Below are positions 1 through 11,800 of a stretch of DNA of 64,000 bases, piece by piece. The stretch comes from Puffinus mauretanicus (Eukaryota > Chordata > Aves > Procellariiformes > Procellariidae): contig JAJKFH010003106.1 of assembly GCA_023333565.1 (NCBI GenBank), positions 186,001 to 250,000 on the forward strand, given 5' to 3'. The notes below the pieces were generated by a model. That model did not search any database. It saw nothing but the letters and a program-made list of their open reading frames with translations, and was not told the origin of the DNA. Made by a program: the position numbers and the translations under genes. Positions within the stretch are counted from its first letter, which is position 1, and each line of letters begins with the position of its first letter.

Positions 1-3000
1 ATCTGTTACAGAATTCTTACAAAATTACAATCTTACTTATATACTTTTAATCTTTTCTGAATAAAATGGTCCTTTAGGCAAACGTGTTTATATGTATATA
101 CACACATGTATGTGTGTGTATATGTATATATGTATCTTTGTGTATATAATTTCTGAACTTCTGATGTGACTTCAAAAAGTTAAAATCTCGCAAAGGAATT
201 AATGAAGGCATATTGATGAACATCAGGTTCACTGAATGTCAAATTGTGTTATTTCGCAAATGTTAAAATAGTACTTAATAGCCTTTGATGCAGCAAAATA
301 AAATAGGTGTTTTCTTTGATATGCATGTGCAGAACAAAGATGGCTTTGAAGTCTGTTTTTGTGTATTCCTTTAGCAGCGAAAAACTGACATATGATCGTA
401 AACTTAGATTATTTTAAAGTATGAAAGCACATGAGACTTCAAAGGAAAAGTAGGACAGTTTTCTTGACAGAAAAGTAATGCTACCTCTAGTGTCAGTGAT
501 GTTAATTGACTGTACTTGTACTTTCCTAAGACTTTAGGTGATTAGTTTGTTTAAACTAAAGGGATACTATTGTGAATAGACTTTATAAACTATAAGTGAT
601 GTAGAGAAATCTTAAAATGCAGTTGGCAGAATGAATGATTTAAAAGTGACTTCTGATTCATTTTAGGTATAGCTATTGCTTGTCAGCAGATCTTTGAGAA
701 CACCAGCCACCACTGGATAGCAAAATGTAGGTATGTCCCTTTTGCACAGCCTGAAGAGGGACACAGGATTTGATACATCTCCTTGCCTGGATTAGCCTTT
801 TGTGAAGTATGTAAACAGGTATTTGAAAGGATATGTTTCCTCCACATTTCCTCCACAAGATTAAAAATAAAACAGCAAACAAACCTCCCTACTGTTCCAC
901 ATTTTTTAGATATGATCCCAAAACTTTCTATTCATTATTTCTACACCTATACTTTGTATTTGGTAATCAAACACATTTTTGTTTCAGAAGCTCTTGCTCA
1001 ACTTCCTGTATGACAGCCAAATGACTCTTCAGATTCTGTGCCTCTGCAAACTTGTTGCAAATCAGCAACAACTTCACAACTGTTTTATATTTACTTTTTG
1101 ACGACTGATGAAAATACGAAATTTCTTTCACTTCTCTTACGTCTCTATATCCAAAGTCTAAAATCACGTTTCTTTGGAGAACCTTTGCTGTTCTTATTAT
1201 CCTATTCAGTGGCATTAGTTATATGGTTATCTTGTGGTTCTCAATCAAATCAATCTGCAACAGAATAAAAGAAATAGCATACCTAAAATGCAGGTTGTGC
1301 TAACCTGAAGATTTTCTCTTTATTTCCTCCAAATACTGTCAAAATATGATTACTTTTTCTGTCCCCTATAATCTTCTCTGGTGTTTTAAGATTTGGTACA
1401 GAACTGGTGGCTCACAGGTCTCTTCAATCTATGCTAGTCTCTCAGGCTACTTCTGCGATGTCCTTGGCAGTGGTGCTGGTGAACATCTGACAGATGATAC
1501 AGACTTACCTCTGACAGATGATGCACACTTACTTCCTTCTGCCATTGTCCTTTTTTCTCTCTGCCCTTTCCTGACCTCCCACTCGTGAACACAGCTCCTG
1601 CTCTCTCTGTCCCCTATAAACAAAGTCATTTCCCATTGGCTCAAAGTAGCCTCTCCCCCATCTTACAGATGTGGAAATTCCTTTCGGTCATAAATCCCAA
1701 TGGCGTTATTCAGGGTCTGAGGCCCGAGTATTCAGTGACTGTCTTGAGGGAGGTTTCCCAGAGAATTCCCAGTCTAAAGTACATGCAGAAGCAAAAATAC
1801 CCTGGCTGTCTTCACTAGTATCAGCTTCATGAATACTTTCCCAGACTTCTGAGTAATCTGCTAGGACCAAAATATGCCAGTTAGCATGTGAATGCCTAGA
1901 CTACATCTATTCTTTTTGAAGACTGAAGCAGGAAGAGTGCTTGGGTAACAATTTTGCATTAGGAGCTCCTAAGTAATCACAAGCATGAAAGAAGTGGTAG
2001 ATCAGCGTTAGTGATGTGTGATTCTGTTCTGGTTTGTAGCTTAGACTACAAGATAAAAGGGATCAGGCAAGGGCAGGGAGGGCAAAAAATGAAGGAAAGA
2101 GATAATCCTTCACTGCTGTAGGAAAAGTATAGGCTTAAAGGTACTTCCTTGAAGCTTCTTCATGTTTCCATTGTATTGCTCTAGAAAATGGTTTGGGCAT
2201 TTAAGATTAACGGTAGCCAATTTACTAGGCAGTTAGTGTGTGCAGTGCCACTCCCAGTAGATCCAGTAGTGAATAAATGTACTGTCTTTCAAAGGATGCT
2301 ATGATCAAAGCAAGCTTCTGGTGGTTCAGCAGTACCTAGAACAACAGCTGCTTTAGGAGTTTAGTTAAATCCCCTATTTTGAGTGGGCTCACATCTGGCA
2401 GGCAGTGAGTAAACTGTGCCAGTAAAAACTCAAAGTTCAGTCAATCTCTGACACAGTTGCCTCCCCAGCCATGAATGGCATGTTGCGCAATGGCCATCAC
2501 TGTCCCTTACTACTGTCTGTATATGGATTCGCTTTTATCATGGAGCCTTGTCTTTTCTGCTGGTTGCTTTGCTTCTTGGTAAACCTGTCCAGCTCTAGCC
2601 AGATCACTACTGGAGAATGGGTAGTCTGTAGATAAAGTATGCTTAGAAGACGGAATGGTAATTTCTTGAGTGTGGGAATATGTGTCTTAGTGAGTCCAAG
2701 GCTGGAGTGGGATGCAGATGAAAGGAGAGCCATACAAGGGAAGAGTACACAAAAATGCCACTGTTTCACGAGAGTCTTATCCTGCAAACACACTACACAA
2801 CAAAGCAATGAGGTATTTTTTATTTCTATGGTAAATCAGATGACAATATGGACACACCTTAGATACTTATTATTCAGGCTTATTGAATATATGGTGTCTT
2901 ACAATTTTGTCACTTGTAAAGCCATTTACAAGGAGAATATTCACACATCTTATTGCAGCAATTTTGAAACCTTATTTTTGTCAGAAATCATATGTCTCTC

Positions 3001-3396
3001 AGATTCCAAACTTTCAGGCCACGACAATTTCAAATTTGAATGAGAGGTACCTCACTGAATGCAATACATGCATGGTTTGATAATCTTCTAAAGCTGTAGA
3101 TTCTATAATTACAAACCAAAAACAAAACAAAGCAAAACCCAAAATTAATTCAAAAGAGCACCATCACTAATTTATTTTCAAGCACACAAAACAGACAATG
3201 ATGCTTTTGATGATCAGGAAATAGAAGAAAATGTAAGGATACTTAACAGCAGAAAAACCCTAACTCTGTTTCCTGAGGGAACACCTAATGAAAGTGCCAA
3301 TGGCAATACTGAATGAAATTCCTGTGAGTCAGAATGAAATTTCTGTAGAAAAATGTGGACTTACACATTGAAATACTTAAGGATTTGGGGGAAAGC
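1..3396. other. AT-rich single-copy DNA, no gene recognised
   Basis: No frame in this stretch looks like a conserved protein; all open frames are short with unbiased composition. A TG/TA dinucleotide-rich microsatellite lies near 84-148. A 24-bp unit occurs twice in tandem at 1486-1509 and 1510-1533 with 21 of 24 bases matching by eye. The rest is AT-rich DNA without LTR or CR1 signatures. It could be intron or intergenic. Confidence 0.6.
84..148. repeat. TG/TA-rich microsatellite
   Basis: Alternating purine-pyrimidine DNA made of interleaved TATA, TGTA and TGTG units. It is impure, with several unit switches, so it is probably old. Nothing suggests a function. Confidence 0.6.
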
Positions 3397-3768
3397 AAGG
3401 AAAGGAAAGGGAAAGGGAAAGGGGAAAGGGGAAAGGAGAAGGGAGGAAAAGGGGAAGGGGGAAAGAGAAGGGAAAGGAAAGAAAGGAAAGGAGAGGAGAC
3501 AGGAGAGAGGAGAGGAGAAGAGAGGAGAGAGGAGAGGAGAGGAGAGGAAAGAAAGTGGAAAGGAGAGGAAAGGAGAGGAAAGAAGAGGAAGGAAAGGGGA
3601 AAGGAGAGGGAAGGGAAGGAAAGGGGAAAGGAGAGGGAAAGGAGAGGGAAAGGAGAGGGAAAGGAGAGGGAAGGGAAGGGAAGGGAAGGGAAGGGAAGGG
3701 AAGGGAAGGGAAGGGAAGGGAAGGGAAGGGAAGGGAAGGGAAGGGAAGGGAAGGGAAGGGAGGAAAAA
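3397..3768 (+). repeat. Polypurine GA satellite with perfect (AAGGG)18 core
   Basis: About 370 bases are almost entirely A and G on the plus strand; the only pyrimidines seen are a C at 3500 and a T at 3556. The first part mixes GGAAA, GGGAAA and GGAGA units. From 3671 to 3760 there are 18 uninterrupted AAGGG pentamers. Long homopurine tracts with mirror symmetry can form triplex (H-DNA), and runs of GGG at regular spacing can form G-quadruplexes; this is general knowledge, not shown here. All long open frames in this interval, on both strands, result from the lack of stop codons in repetitive purine DNA and are not genes. Confidence 0.95.
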
Positions 3769-6425
3769 TGGAAAAGGAAAGACGAAAGTAAAAATACCAA
3801 AAGCATATTCTTTAGTCTTAAATATTTTAAAACCTTTCATTTCTTCTGAAAGGAAAATGTAAATATAAAGCCAGCTCTTGTGATGAAGGGGAGTAGGGAA
3901 TAAATGAGAGAAGAATTATCAGCTGGTTGTTCTGACCTATGTAGTGTATGTGCGGGTAGTAGTACACTCTTGCTTTAAGGCGTCTAGGGCTACCTGAGAC
4001 TTCCTAGAATATCCTAGGCATTTGTACATATTATTTTGAAATTCTTTGTCAGAGACCTAACAAAACAGTGATTATTTGCATCTGGAAGACTCAGAAAGAC
4101 ATGTATTGTTCTTTTAGTCTTGGTGTAAACACTTCCTTAAATAATTTTTAATTAGTCTTGGTTACTGAGTGAATTTTCCTGTTTGAAGGAACAAGGATAC
4201 ACTTACACTTAAATGAAAGAGTGGAAGAGTGAATCAAGTCCAGAAAATGTGAATTATGTGACATTTGAAGCATTTTTGTAATTGAATGAGAACTTGTCCA
4301 AGAAAATGAAAGTTACATATGGTACAAGGAAGGAAACAAATCAAGGTCTGCAGTCATAGTTCCTATCCTAGTAAAATATCTCTGTAATAAAAACATGTTG
4401 GTGGGAGACCCAGGTTTACATTTTATTTTAAACTCTTAGAAAATTACTTTCACTTAAAGGTAAAAGATATCAAGGAGATGAAAAAGTAAATAAAAAGATT
4501 ATGTTATCTTGAATTCTCAATGGAAGCTATTGTCCTACATAATTCATAGTAAGTTTTCCTTTGATCTTCTATATTTACAGAAGGTATTACCAGTGAATGC
4601 ACATTTTAAAGCTAAAATACTCCCCTTAATTACACAGTTTATACTTACAGTAATTATTTGGATTTAGTTTATCTTGAGGGAATGTTGTAGTAACAAACCA
4701 GTCATTAAGAAATAAGTTTGTGCTTCTACATGTACTTGCAAAATCTGCCTACAAGGTTTCCATCTCAATATCTGGATCAGATTGTGTAGTTACGACAAGC
4801 TTACAGTTGACTGAAAATGAAATAGTCACCATTTTAAGCTAACAAAGTACCTGATTCTTCATCTTCCTGCCATTTAGGTTTCCACTTATCTAGTATCCTT
4901 GGGAACTCTGACCTATTGGGCTCACACAATTGTTGCTGTTTTTAAATTACCAGAGCAGTATTCCAGCAGAACAATGAAGCTTGCAGTTGAAAATGTCTAG
5001 TTCTACTTGATAATTGAAACAAAAAAATTTTCTTAAAAGAACTAAACACTTGGCATGCGGGCAAGAAAATTAATAAAGTCATATAATTCCATCACTGAGA
5101 AGCACAGACTGGTAAATTCTACAAAGTAGTATTTCCTACAGGCATGTCTGGAAATTTGTCTTAGTTTTCATAGACAGTTACCAGTCAGAGGAAAATCACT
5201 GTATCAAAGTACTTAATTTATATTACAATGTTAATGTTAAAGTAAAAGACAACTTGCATGTGTAAAAGACCGGAGTCTTCAAAAAATTGGATGAGGATTC
5301 TGTGCCTTTATTTCAAAGAAAAAAACCCACAACCAGCATTAATAACGCTGTCCATTTTCTAGTTAGGGCAGACTTTCTGTGATTTCTTCTATCCAGATGT
5401 GTGCCATGGGTTTTGTCAAGCAGGAAATGTCTGACTTTAAAGGTGCCATTAAAGGAACTGAAACTAAAGGAAAGATCCTTTCCCTTTCACTCCTTGGTAC
5501 AGCAGAGTGCTGTCAGGACTCATCCAAGTACAGCCCTCCTCAGATGATGATATACGTATCTGCAGCTGCATCAGTTATAGACTCAATCTAGCTCATGACA
5601 TTGGAGGCCATAAACAGTTCAGCTTCCTTTGTACCTGAAGCACATAGTCATATTGTTCTTTGGAAATTTATGTAGCCAAAAAAGTCTTATAAAGCATAAA
5701 TCTTCGATTTGAAAATTAGAGTTTCAGTCCCTAATCTCCCAAACCTTTATGCATGAAAACACAGTTCTGAATGGACTTTAGAGACTACAGCATGGGATAT
5801 CAGACTTCGTGGTTGCACAATTATTTGCACAATCTTAAAGAAGCAGCAAAATGCAACAGAACAAGAAAGTAGGAAAACATTTCAGATTCTGCCTGAAACC
5901 CTGCTTTAATTTATATTTAAAATTTTGATATGGCATACTACTTTTGGAGATTCATTGGATTTCCCTTTCTAACAAACAAACTATGCTGGTGAAACTGGAG
6001 AGAAGAATATTCACGTTGTCTGTTAAAGATTTCCTCTGTATTAATAACCATTCAGTATCCCCTTGTTCTATGCGGGATGCATATTTTAAAATATTAGCTT
6101 CTATAGATAGCTTGCCTTATTTTTTAAATCAATAGCCCTATTTGCAAATTGCATTTCTTTTTTAAAACTGGATAAAATAAAGCATTCACAGGGGAAATAC
6201 TGATAGCTGATTGTGTATCACTGTCCCAGTTCGCAAATTAGATGTACTCCATCTTTTTCATAAGTAATGAGCATTTGATTCTAACAAAACAAGTAAATTT
6301 TTACTAGTTGTGAAAGTAGGATAAAATGTAGTGTATGACTCAAGTATTCTAAATAGCATAACAATACAACAGAGAGCTAAACTCAGTAAATAGTGCCAAA
6401 CCAGAACTGTTTAACTCCTTTGGAT
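3769..6425. other. AT-rich single-copy DNA, nothing recognised
   Basis: No coding frame, RNA gene or interspersed repeat can be recognised. The short frames around 5379-5591 and 5944-6135 have no family features and lie in AT-rich DNA. Confidence 0.6.
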
Positions 6426-6716
6426 TTAGATCTCACCAAAACGGTGAGGTGTGGCTCCTTCACACCTGCTGAATGTATCTCTGGTGAGGTCTAATTCAGT
6501 GCAGTTGGATTCCCAGTTCTCCAGCCCCGCCACGAGCTGAGCGCTGGAGTCCACGGGGAGGTTCTCTGGAGGCTGCTGTGTTACAAGTTCACACAGTAGG
6601 GTCCCAAAGGTGTCTACTAAATGATCAGGTTTGCACTTCAGACTAAAGACCCTGAAAATACTCATGTTTGTTTCAAACTTCTGGCCAAAATTTGAGTTAA
6701 TTGTTTCAGCATTCAT
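6426..6716 (-). other. Possible coding exon or retrocopy fragment, 96 codons open, unidentified
   Basis: A 96-codon open frame runs on the minus strand. Its middle (about 6440-6600) is clearly richer in GC and CpG than the AT-rich surroundings, and the predicted peptide has a balanced, soluble-protein composition with several Cys, Leu, Glu and Pro residues. A possible splice acceptor (pyrimidine-rich run ending in CTAG) lies just upstream near 6720. A donor-like TTTTG/GTGAGA lies near 6431, just before the stop codon. A CR1 end begins about 20 bases upstream. I do not recognise the peptide family. It may be an internal exon, a fragment of a processed pseudogene, or chance. Confidence 0.25.
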
Positions 6717-6735
6717 TAAACTAGTTTAAAAAGTA

Positions 6736-6970
6736 TTCATAGAATCATAGAATCATAGGATCATTAAGGTTGGAAAAGACCTCTAAGATCATCGAGTCCA
6801 ACCATCAACTCAATGCCACCATGCCCACTAGACCATGTCCCTAAGCGCCTCATCTACAAGTCTTTTAAATACTTCCAGGGATGGTGACTCAACCACTTCT
6901 CTGGGCAGCCTGTTCCAAGGCTTGACCACTCTTTCAGTAAAGAAATTTTTCCTGATGTCCAATCTAATAA
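6736..6970 (-). mobile_element. CR1 LINE 3' end fragment
   Basis: The left edge carries three copies of the reversed CR1 tail octamer (CATAGAAT type), followed by the 3' UTR block containing GGTTGGAAAAGACCT and GAGTCCAACC, then the reversed C-terminus of ORF2. Only the last roughly 235 bases of the element remain, the usual result of 5' truncation during target-primed reverse transcription. The 3' UTR is of the same type as those at 28953-29101 and 47284-47377, so these belong to one CR1 group. It reads on the minus strand. No target duplication is evident. Confidence 0.93.
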
Positions 6971-8327
6971 TCTAATAATTTCAATATTTTCTAACCTGGC
7001 TACTTACTGCTTTGTCAAGATGTAGGCCACAAAGTTTGAGACATTATTTTAAGCACTTTATTGTGTGAAATGTAGGTTTTATTTTTTATTCAGATTAATA
7101 TACTTTAACTCAAGCAAATTTCTTACTCTTCGCTAAAAAGCATGGTATTTTCCAACTCACAGCTGTAACATGGTGCTCTGTATCAGTAGTCTCTTCTTTT
7201 CCATTTCTGGAATCATAAGTTTAATGAGTCTTTATGTATACTGTGACAGTATTGCCAAAATATCTTACGAAGTATTCTTGTGGTTTTGCTTTAGAAACTG
7301 CAGAAGGGGGAAGAAACAATAATAAAAAAAATAGGAACAGAGTTGCATATTTAAAATGCCTGGCAGTTGCGTAGCAATACTTTCCGCAGTATGTGGGAGA
7401 CATTTAGCATTATGCTGGTGCCAGAACTTTGGTCGTATTTCTCTCTTCTGGTATCTCATCCAGGAAGAAGAAATGACCGTATAAATAGTTTCCAATCAAA
7501 TTATTGGCTGACAAGTTGCGGCAACATGATTTGTACCATCTAGTCTTCATAGCTCGCAAAAAGGAATGAGCCTGATAACTACAGCAAGCTTCAATAGGTC
7601 AGAGCCAATTCTGATTTTGAGGAGTAGAGGGAAAAGTATTTTTTGAGTTTTATTTTTAAGCCATCAGATCAACAGGAAGGGTATGGAAAGCATTGCAAGC
7701 CATCATTTGAATGTAAGAAAGCCACTGAAGTAATTTGCATGTTTATATCCGTGCAAGGACGTTTTTTTCTTACACCCAACCCAGCTGAAAACTAATCCAG
7801 GTGTGGCCTCAAAAGTGTTGAGCAGAGGTGACTAATCACTTCTCTCAATGTACAGGCTAAGATTTTGTTGATGCAGCCCAACTCTATTCTGCTAGGCCTT
7901 GGGAGTAAGTTTCGTCATGTCCTATGCTGGCAAAAGTAAATGAGATCAAAACTTAAGAAGTGAGGCTTCCAGAGGGAGAGAGACATCTGAATTATGTGAC
8001 TGAAGTTAAATTTTCATCCTAAAAATAGGATATATAGTATGGATTACAAGAGAGTATAAGATTCTTAGTAAGCACCTCTGTAAATCTTAATGACTATGTC
8101 TGTCCTGTATCTGAAGCAGTAATGTCAAAACTCTGATGTAACATAGAAGCAGCATTCATCACAAGACCATGCGGTTTTTCTCTTCTCTTCAATGTTGTGA
8201 ACTAGACATCTGGTCCAGGAACTGGCAATTTGTGGAGGCCTATAGGATAGGACACCCTCATTAAGGGCCAGGGATCTGTCAAGATTTCCTGCAGTTTGGC
8301 CTAGAAACTTCCTTGTTGCTGAGACTC
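6971..8327. other. Single-copy DNA, nothing recognised
   Basis: No convincing gene or repeat. Short minus-strand frames near 7221-7495 have hydrophobic low-complexity stretches from T-rich DNA and no recognisable domain. The last five bases (8323-8327, GACTC) are the left target duplication of the adjacent LTR. Confidence 0.55.
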
Positions 8328-8882
8328 TGTTGTGGTTTAACCCAGCAGGTAGCCAAACACCACACAGCTGCTCGCTCACTCCCCGTTGCCCCCAGTGGGA
8401 CGGGGAGAGAATCGGAAGGGTAAGAGTGAGAAAACTCGTGGGTTGAGATAAAGACAGTTTAATAGAACAGAAAAGGAAGGGAAAATAATAATAATAATAA
8501 CAACAGCAACAACAATAATAATAATGATAGAATATACAAAATGAGTGATGCACAATGCAATTGCTCAGCACCCACCAAGCAATGCCCTCAAAAAAACAGC
8601 GATCGCTACTTCCTGGACCATGCCTCCCATTCGTATACTGAGCATGATGTCACATGGTATGGAATACCCCGTTGGCCAGCTGGGCCAGCTGTCCCAGCTA
8701 TGCTCCCTCCCAGCCTCTTGTGCACTTGGCAGAGCATGTGAAGCTGAAAAGTTTTTGATTATCAGGGTACTTAGCAACAACTAAAAACATCAGTGTGTTA
8801 TCAACATTCTTCTCATACTAAATCCAAAACACAGCACTAAGAAGAAATTCAACTCTATCCCAGCCGAAACCAGGACAGACTC
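8323..8882. repeat. 5-bp target-site duplication GACTC around solo LTR
   Basis: GACTC occurs immediately before the LTR (8323-8327) and immediately after it (8878-8882). A perfect 5-bp duplication shows that this LTR came from its own integration event and later became solo by LTR-LTR recombination. Confidence 0.85.
8328..8877 (-). mobile_element. Solo LTR of avian ERV (class III-like), minus orientation
   Basis: The 550-bp block starts TGTTGTGG and ends CCAGGACA on the plus strand, the inverse of the LTR termini TGTCCTGG...CCACAACA. It matches in order the LTRs at 22850, 50992 and 58780: a GGGGTATTCCATACCATGTGA-like promoter block, an AT-trinucleotide microsatellite, a poly(A) signal (ATTAAA on minus, 8458-8463), then a C-rich U5. 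The CRE-like octamer has decayed to TGATGTCA (8645-8652, plus strand). Both sides carry GACTC. No internal viral sequence flanks it. Open frames crossing it are artefacts of the microsatellite and LTR. Confidence 0.93.
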
Positions 8883-11800
8883 CTTCCTGATGGGCCTTCA
8901 AGGTGCCCAGGGCCTTCAGGAGTTTTCTGGGTGTGCTCAAGAAAGTGTTGGGTATCCTCTGGTTGTGATACATTTGCCAGGGAATTTATGGCAGAAATTG
9001 TTCTTCTGCATCTATTTAAAGATCTTCTTTAAATGAGTTTTAGGAAGTAAAGGTTTTTATAGAAACCTTTGCTGATTCTCAAATGAGAAACTTCTCACAT
9101 GTTTTAAAGGAGGCAATGTTGTAGTAAGATCCTACAGATCTATTTTCTAAAAAATAATTGTAATGAGGATGGGAAATGGTATGAGTATACCTTGTTTTCA
9201 GTATAACAGGTTCTAGAACCTGCTAAATTGTCATATTCCTTGAACTGCATTCACAAATGGGATTCAGTGTAACAATATTAACACTAGCGAATTAGGTGTC
9301 ATTCTGCATTTTACACAGTTATTTCAGGTTTACATTAAATGCAAAGCACTCAGGATAATAAATAATTAAGAAGCAGAAACATGTTCATTTAATGAAACAA
9401 TCAATATATATGTATATATGGCATGTGAATTTAAATTATTAGCAGACATCCAGGCTGGCCTCCCAGTTGGCTCGCTGTAGCTGTATATATGAGTCAGCTC
9501 CATACGTTATTATAAATCCTTTTAATTAGTGTTTCTTTAAGATTCCTGAGGTTACAAGCTAGAAGACGGCCATAGATAGATTGAATCTTTATCCCTTGGC
9601 GTAAATATCTTAACAGGAACCGAAAAAGAAGATCAGAAGTGAGACATACAAGAACTGCAGGAACAAAAATTACCTAGGTTGAAAGTCAGATTGTATAAGC
9701 AATCATTTCACAGAGTTAGTCAGATTTTGAGACAGGTCTGATCACTCGTAGTCAGGGATACTGATAAGTTTGCGAGACTCCACCTCTGCTCAACTTTACT
9801 TCCAGGAATATTGTACGTTTCAGGGTTTGCAAGAACAGTTGAGAGAAACTATTTTGCAGTACAGAATAGCAGAGTTTCTGGGTGGGTAGAAACTCATTGG
9901 CACCATGCTATTGTGAAGAGTGCCTTAATGAAAGCACAACTGCAGCCTCTCTCTGAGGAGAACAGATTTAAAAAGGACTTTTGTTGCCTTTATTCACCAG
10001 AAGGAGCAGAATCAGCCAATCAATGAACCAGAAACTATATATCTGATTGCAGATCTTTATTGGGTCTCTTAAATAATTCCTTTGAACAATAAAAAGCAGC
10101 TTAGATCTGGGGAGTGGAAAAACAATCCTTCATGTCAATTTTTTCTCTTGGATAGATAAGCTTGACTTTTCTAAGGGGCAGGAGGGAGAAGGTAAATTCA
10201 GATTAAAAAATAAGTGTAGACTGTGGTACACTACTAGCTTTTCTGATGATGTTCTACTTAAATAAAATCAATATTATTTTAAAACATTTTATGAGGTTCC
10301 TCTGTTGATAGTATAATATAATTATCTTCTTAGATATTTGGAAACCTAGAGATTTATTTGATTAGAATGGCACTTTTAACTTAAATTAATCTCTCTACAA
10401 TACTGTAAGTAATATATCTATTGTTATAATTATGTTTTTTGGAAGCATCACTTTCTGTCACAAAATAAATCTTGCAGATAGCAGAATTTCACTTTAACCG
10501 TAAAAGTATGTAGCTAATAACAGCCAGTCTGGTTCCAAAATTAAATTTGGGTACTATGATCATTCATGAACAAAGTTTATACATATGCAGAAGTAGAAAC
10601 CTACCTACAGGAAAGAATTCAAAACTATTTTTTAATCACTTTCAATTATTTTCAAAAACAGCTTTTTTGCTGTTATTAAGATGCTTATCCTAAAAGTCTT
10701 TATTGGCTTTAAAAATATGTATGTTAATTTTGAGCATTTTAATTTTCAATTACTGTTTTTGAATCTTTTTTGTAGGTGGTTAAGTAATGTAAAATTAAAA
10801 CAAACCTGCATTTTTTGAGTGAAATAAAATAATTCAGACTGACTTAACCTGATTGTTTTCCCTATTTCTTTCTCCTTCATTATGCCAAAAATGCCCACCA
10901 AAGTAACATCTCAAAATTATTTTTCAAATCAGCTGCCCCACAAAATAATGCCTTTTTTTACTTGCGTTTCAATAAGGATCCATATTATTTGTTTTTTTTC
11001 TTGAAATAGTGACAGATAATCTTTGTAAAGTGACATAATGCCTTGTGTCAAGCCCTATTAAAAGGAAGGAAAAAATTGTGATGGATTTTTTTTTTTAATA
11101 ATATACTTTAACTAACAAATTTTAAACTGTATTAACAGCAGATGTAGAAAACTGGGTTAGTTTGTTAATGTCTTTTCAATAATTCATTGATAGGATGGTA
11201 CTAAACTAGTTTAATACGGAAATTGCTTTGGAAGTAACAATTCCAACATGCCTTTTTACATGAATTGGTGATCAACAGTACTCTAACTGTTGGACGAGTT
11301 CTGATAATCTGTGACTGCGTATTATTGTTATTTAGCCATGCATGCTATGTAATGTGTGCTACTTGGAGACTATTCTAGATCTACAGAAGAGTTCTACCTT
11401 CCCTTTATTCCTATAAATCAGATCCCCAAAGTCTCTTAGTAAAATCTATGGAAAGTCTAGCTGTATCACACTGTTGCAGTAGTCATGCTCTGGATTTTGA
11501 GGTGTTTCTTATAACGCGCCTTTCTCCATCTCATTCCCCATTCAGTAGTGATTTATTTTCATTTTGCATTTGTTCTTGTTCATACAATAACACTATTTGA
11601 ATTGTATAGTATTTTAATAGTGAATTTTAATTAATGACTTAGTAACTTGAAATATGATTTCTTCAAATAAAGGTTGTACAGGGCTTTTTTTTTGTCCAGA
11701 GAGGGTGATTTCTCCTTAAAAAACAAACTAATATTAATGAATCTAATTTAATACATCCAAATTCATGATTCAACATTCATTTTCAGAAGTGACAGCTTCA

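Noticed and set aside
2639..3043. 134-codon plus-strand open frame
   Set aside because: No domain or composition bias; it overlaps an antisense frame of similar length in non-repetitive AT-rich DNA, so chance is likelier.
3285..3862. Long overlapping open frames on both strands (160-173 codons)
   Set aside because: They are composed almost only of Lys/Glu/Gly/Arg or Ser/Phe/Pro/Leu because the DNA is a GA repeat; stop codons are simply absent.
8125..8784. Open frames of 66-148 codons on both strands
   Set aside because: They cross the LTR boundary and read through its microsatellite and promoter; no domain is present.
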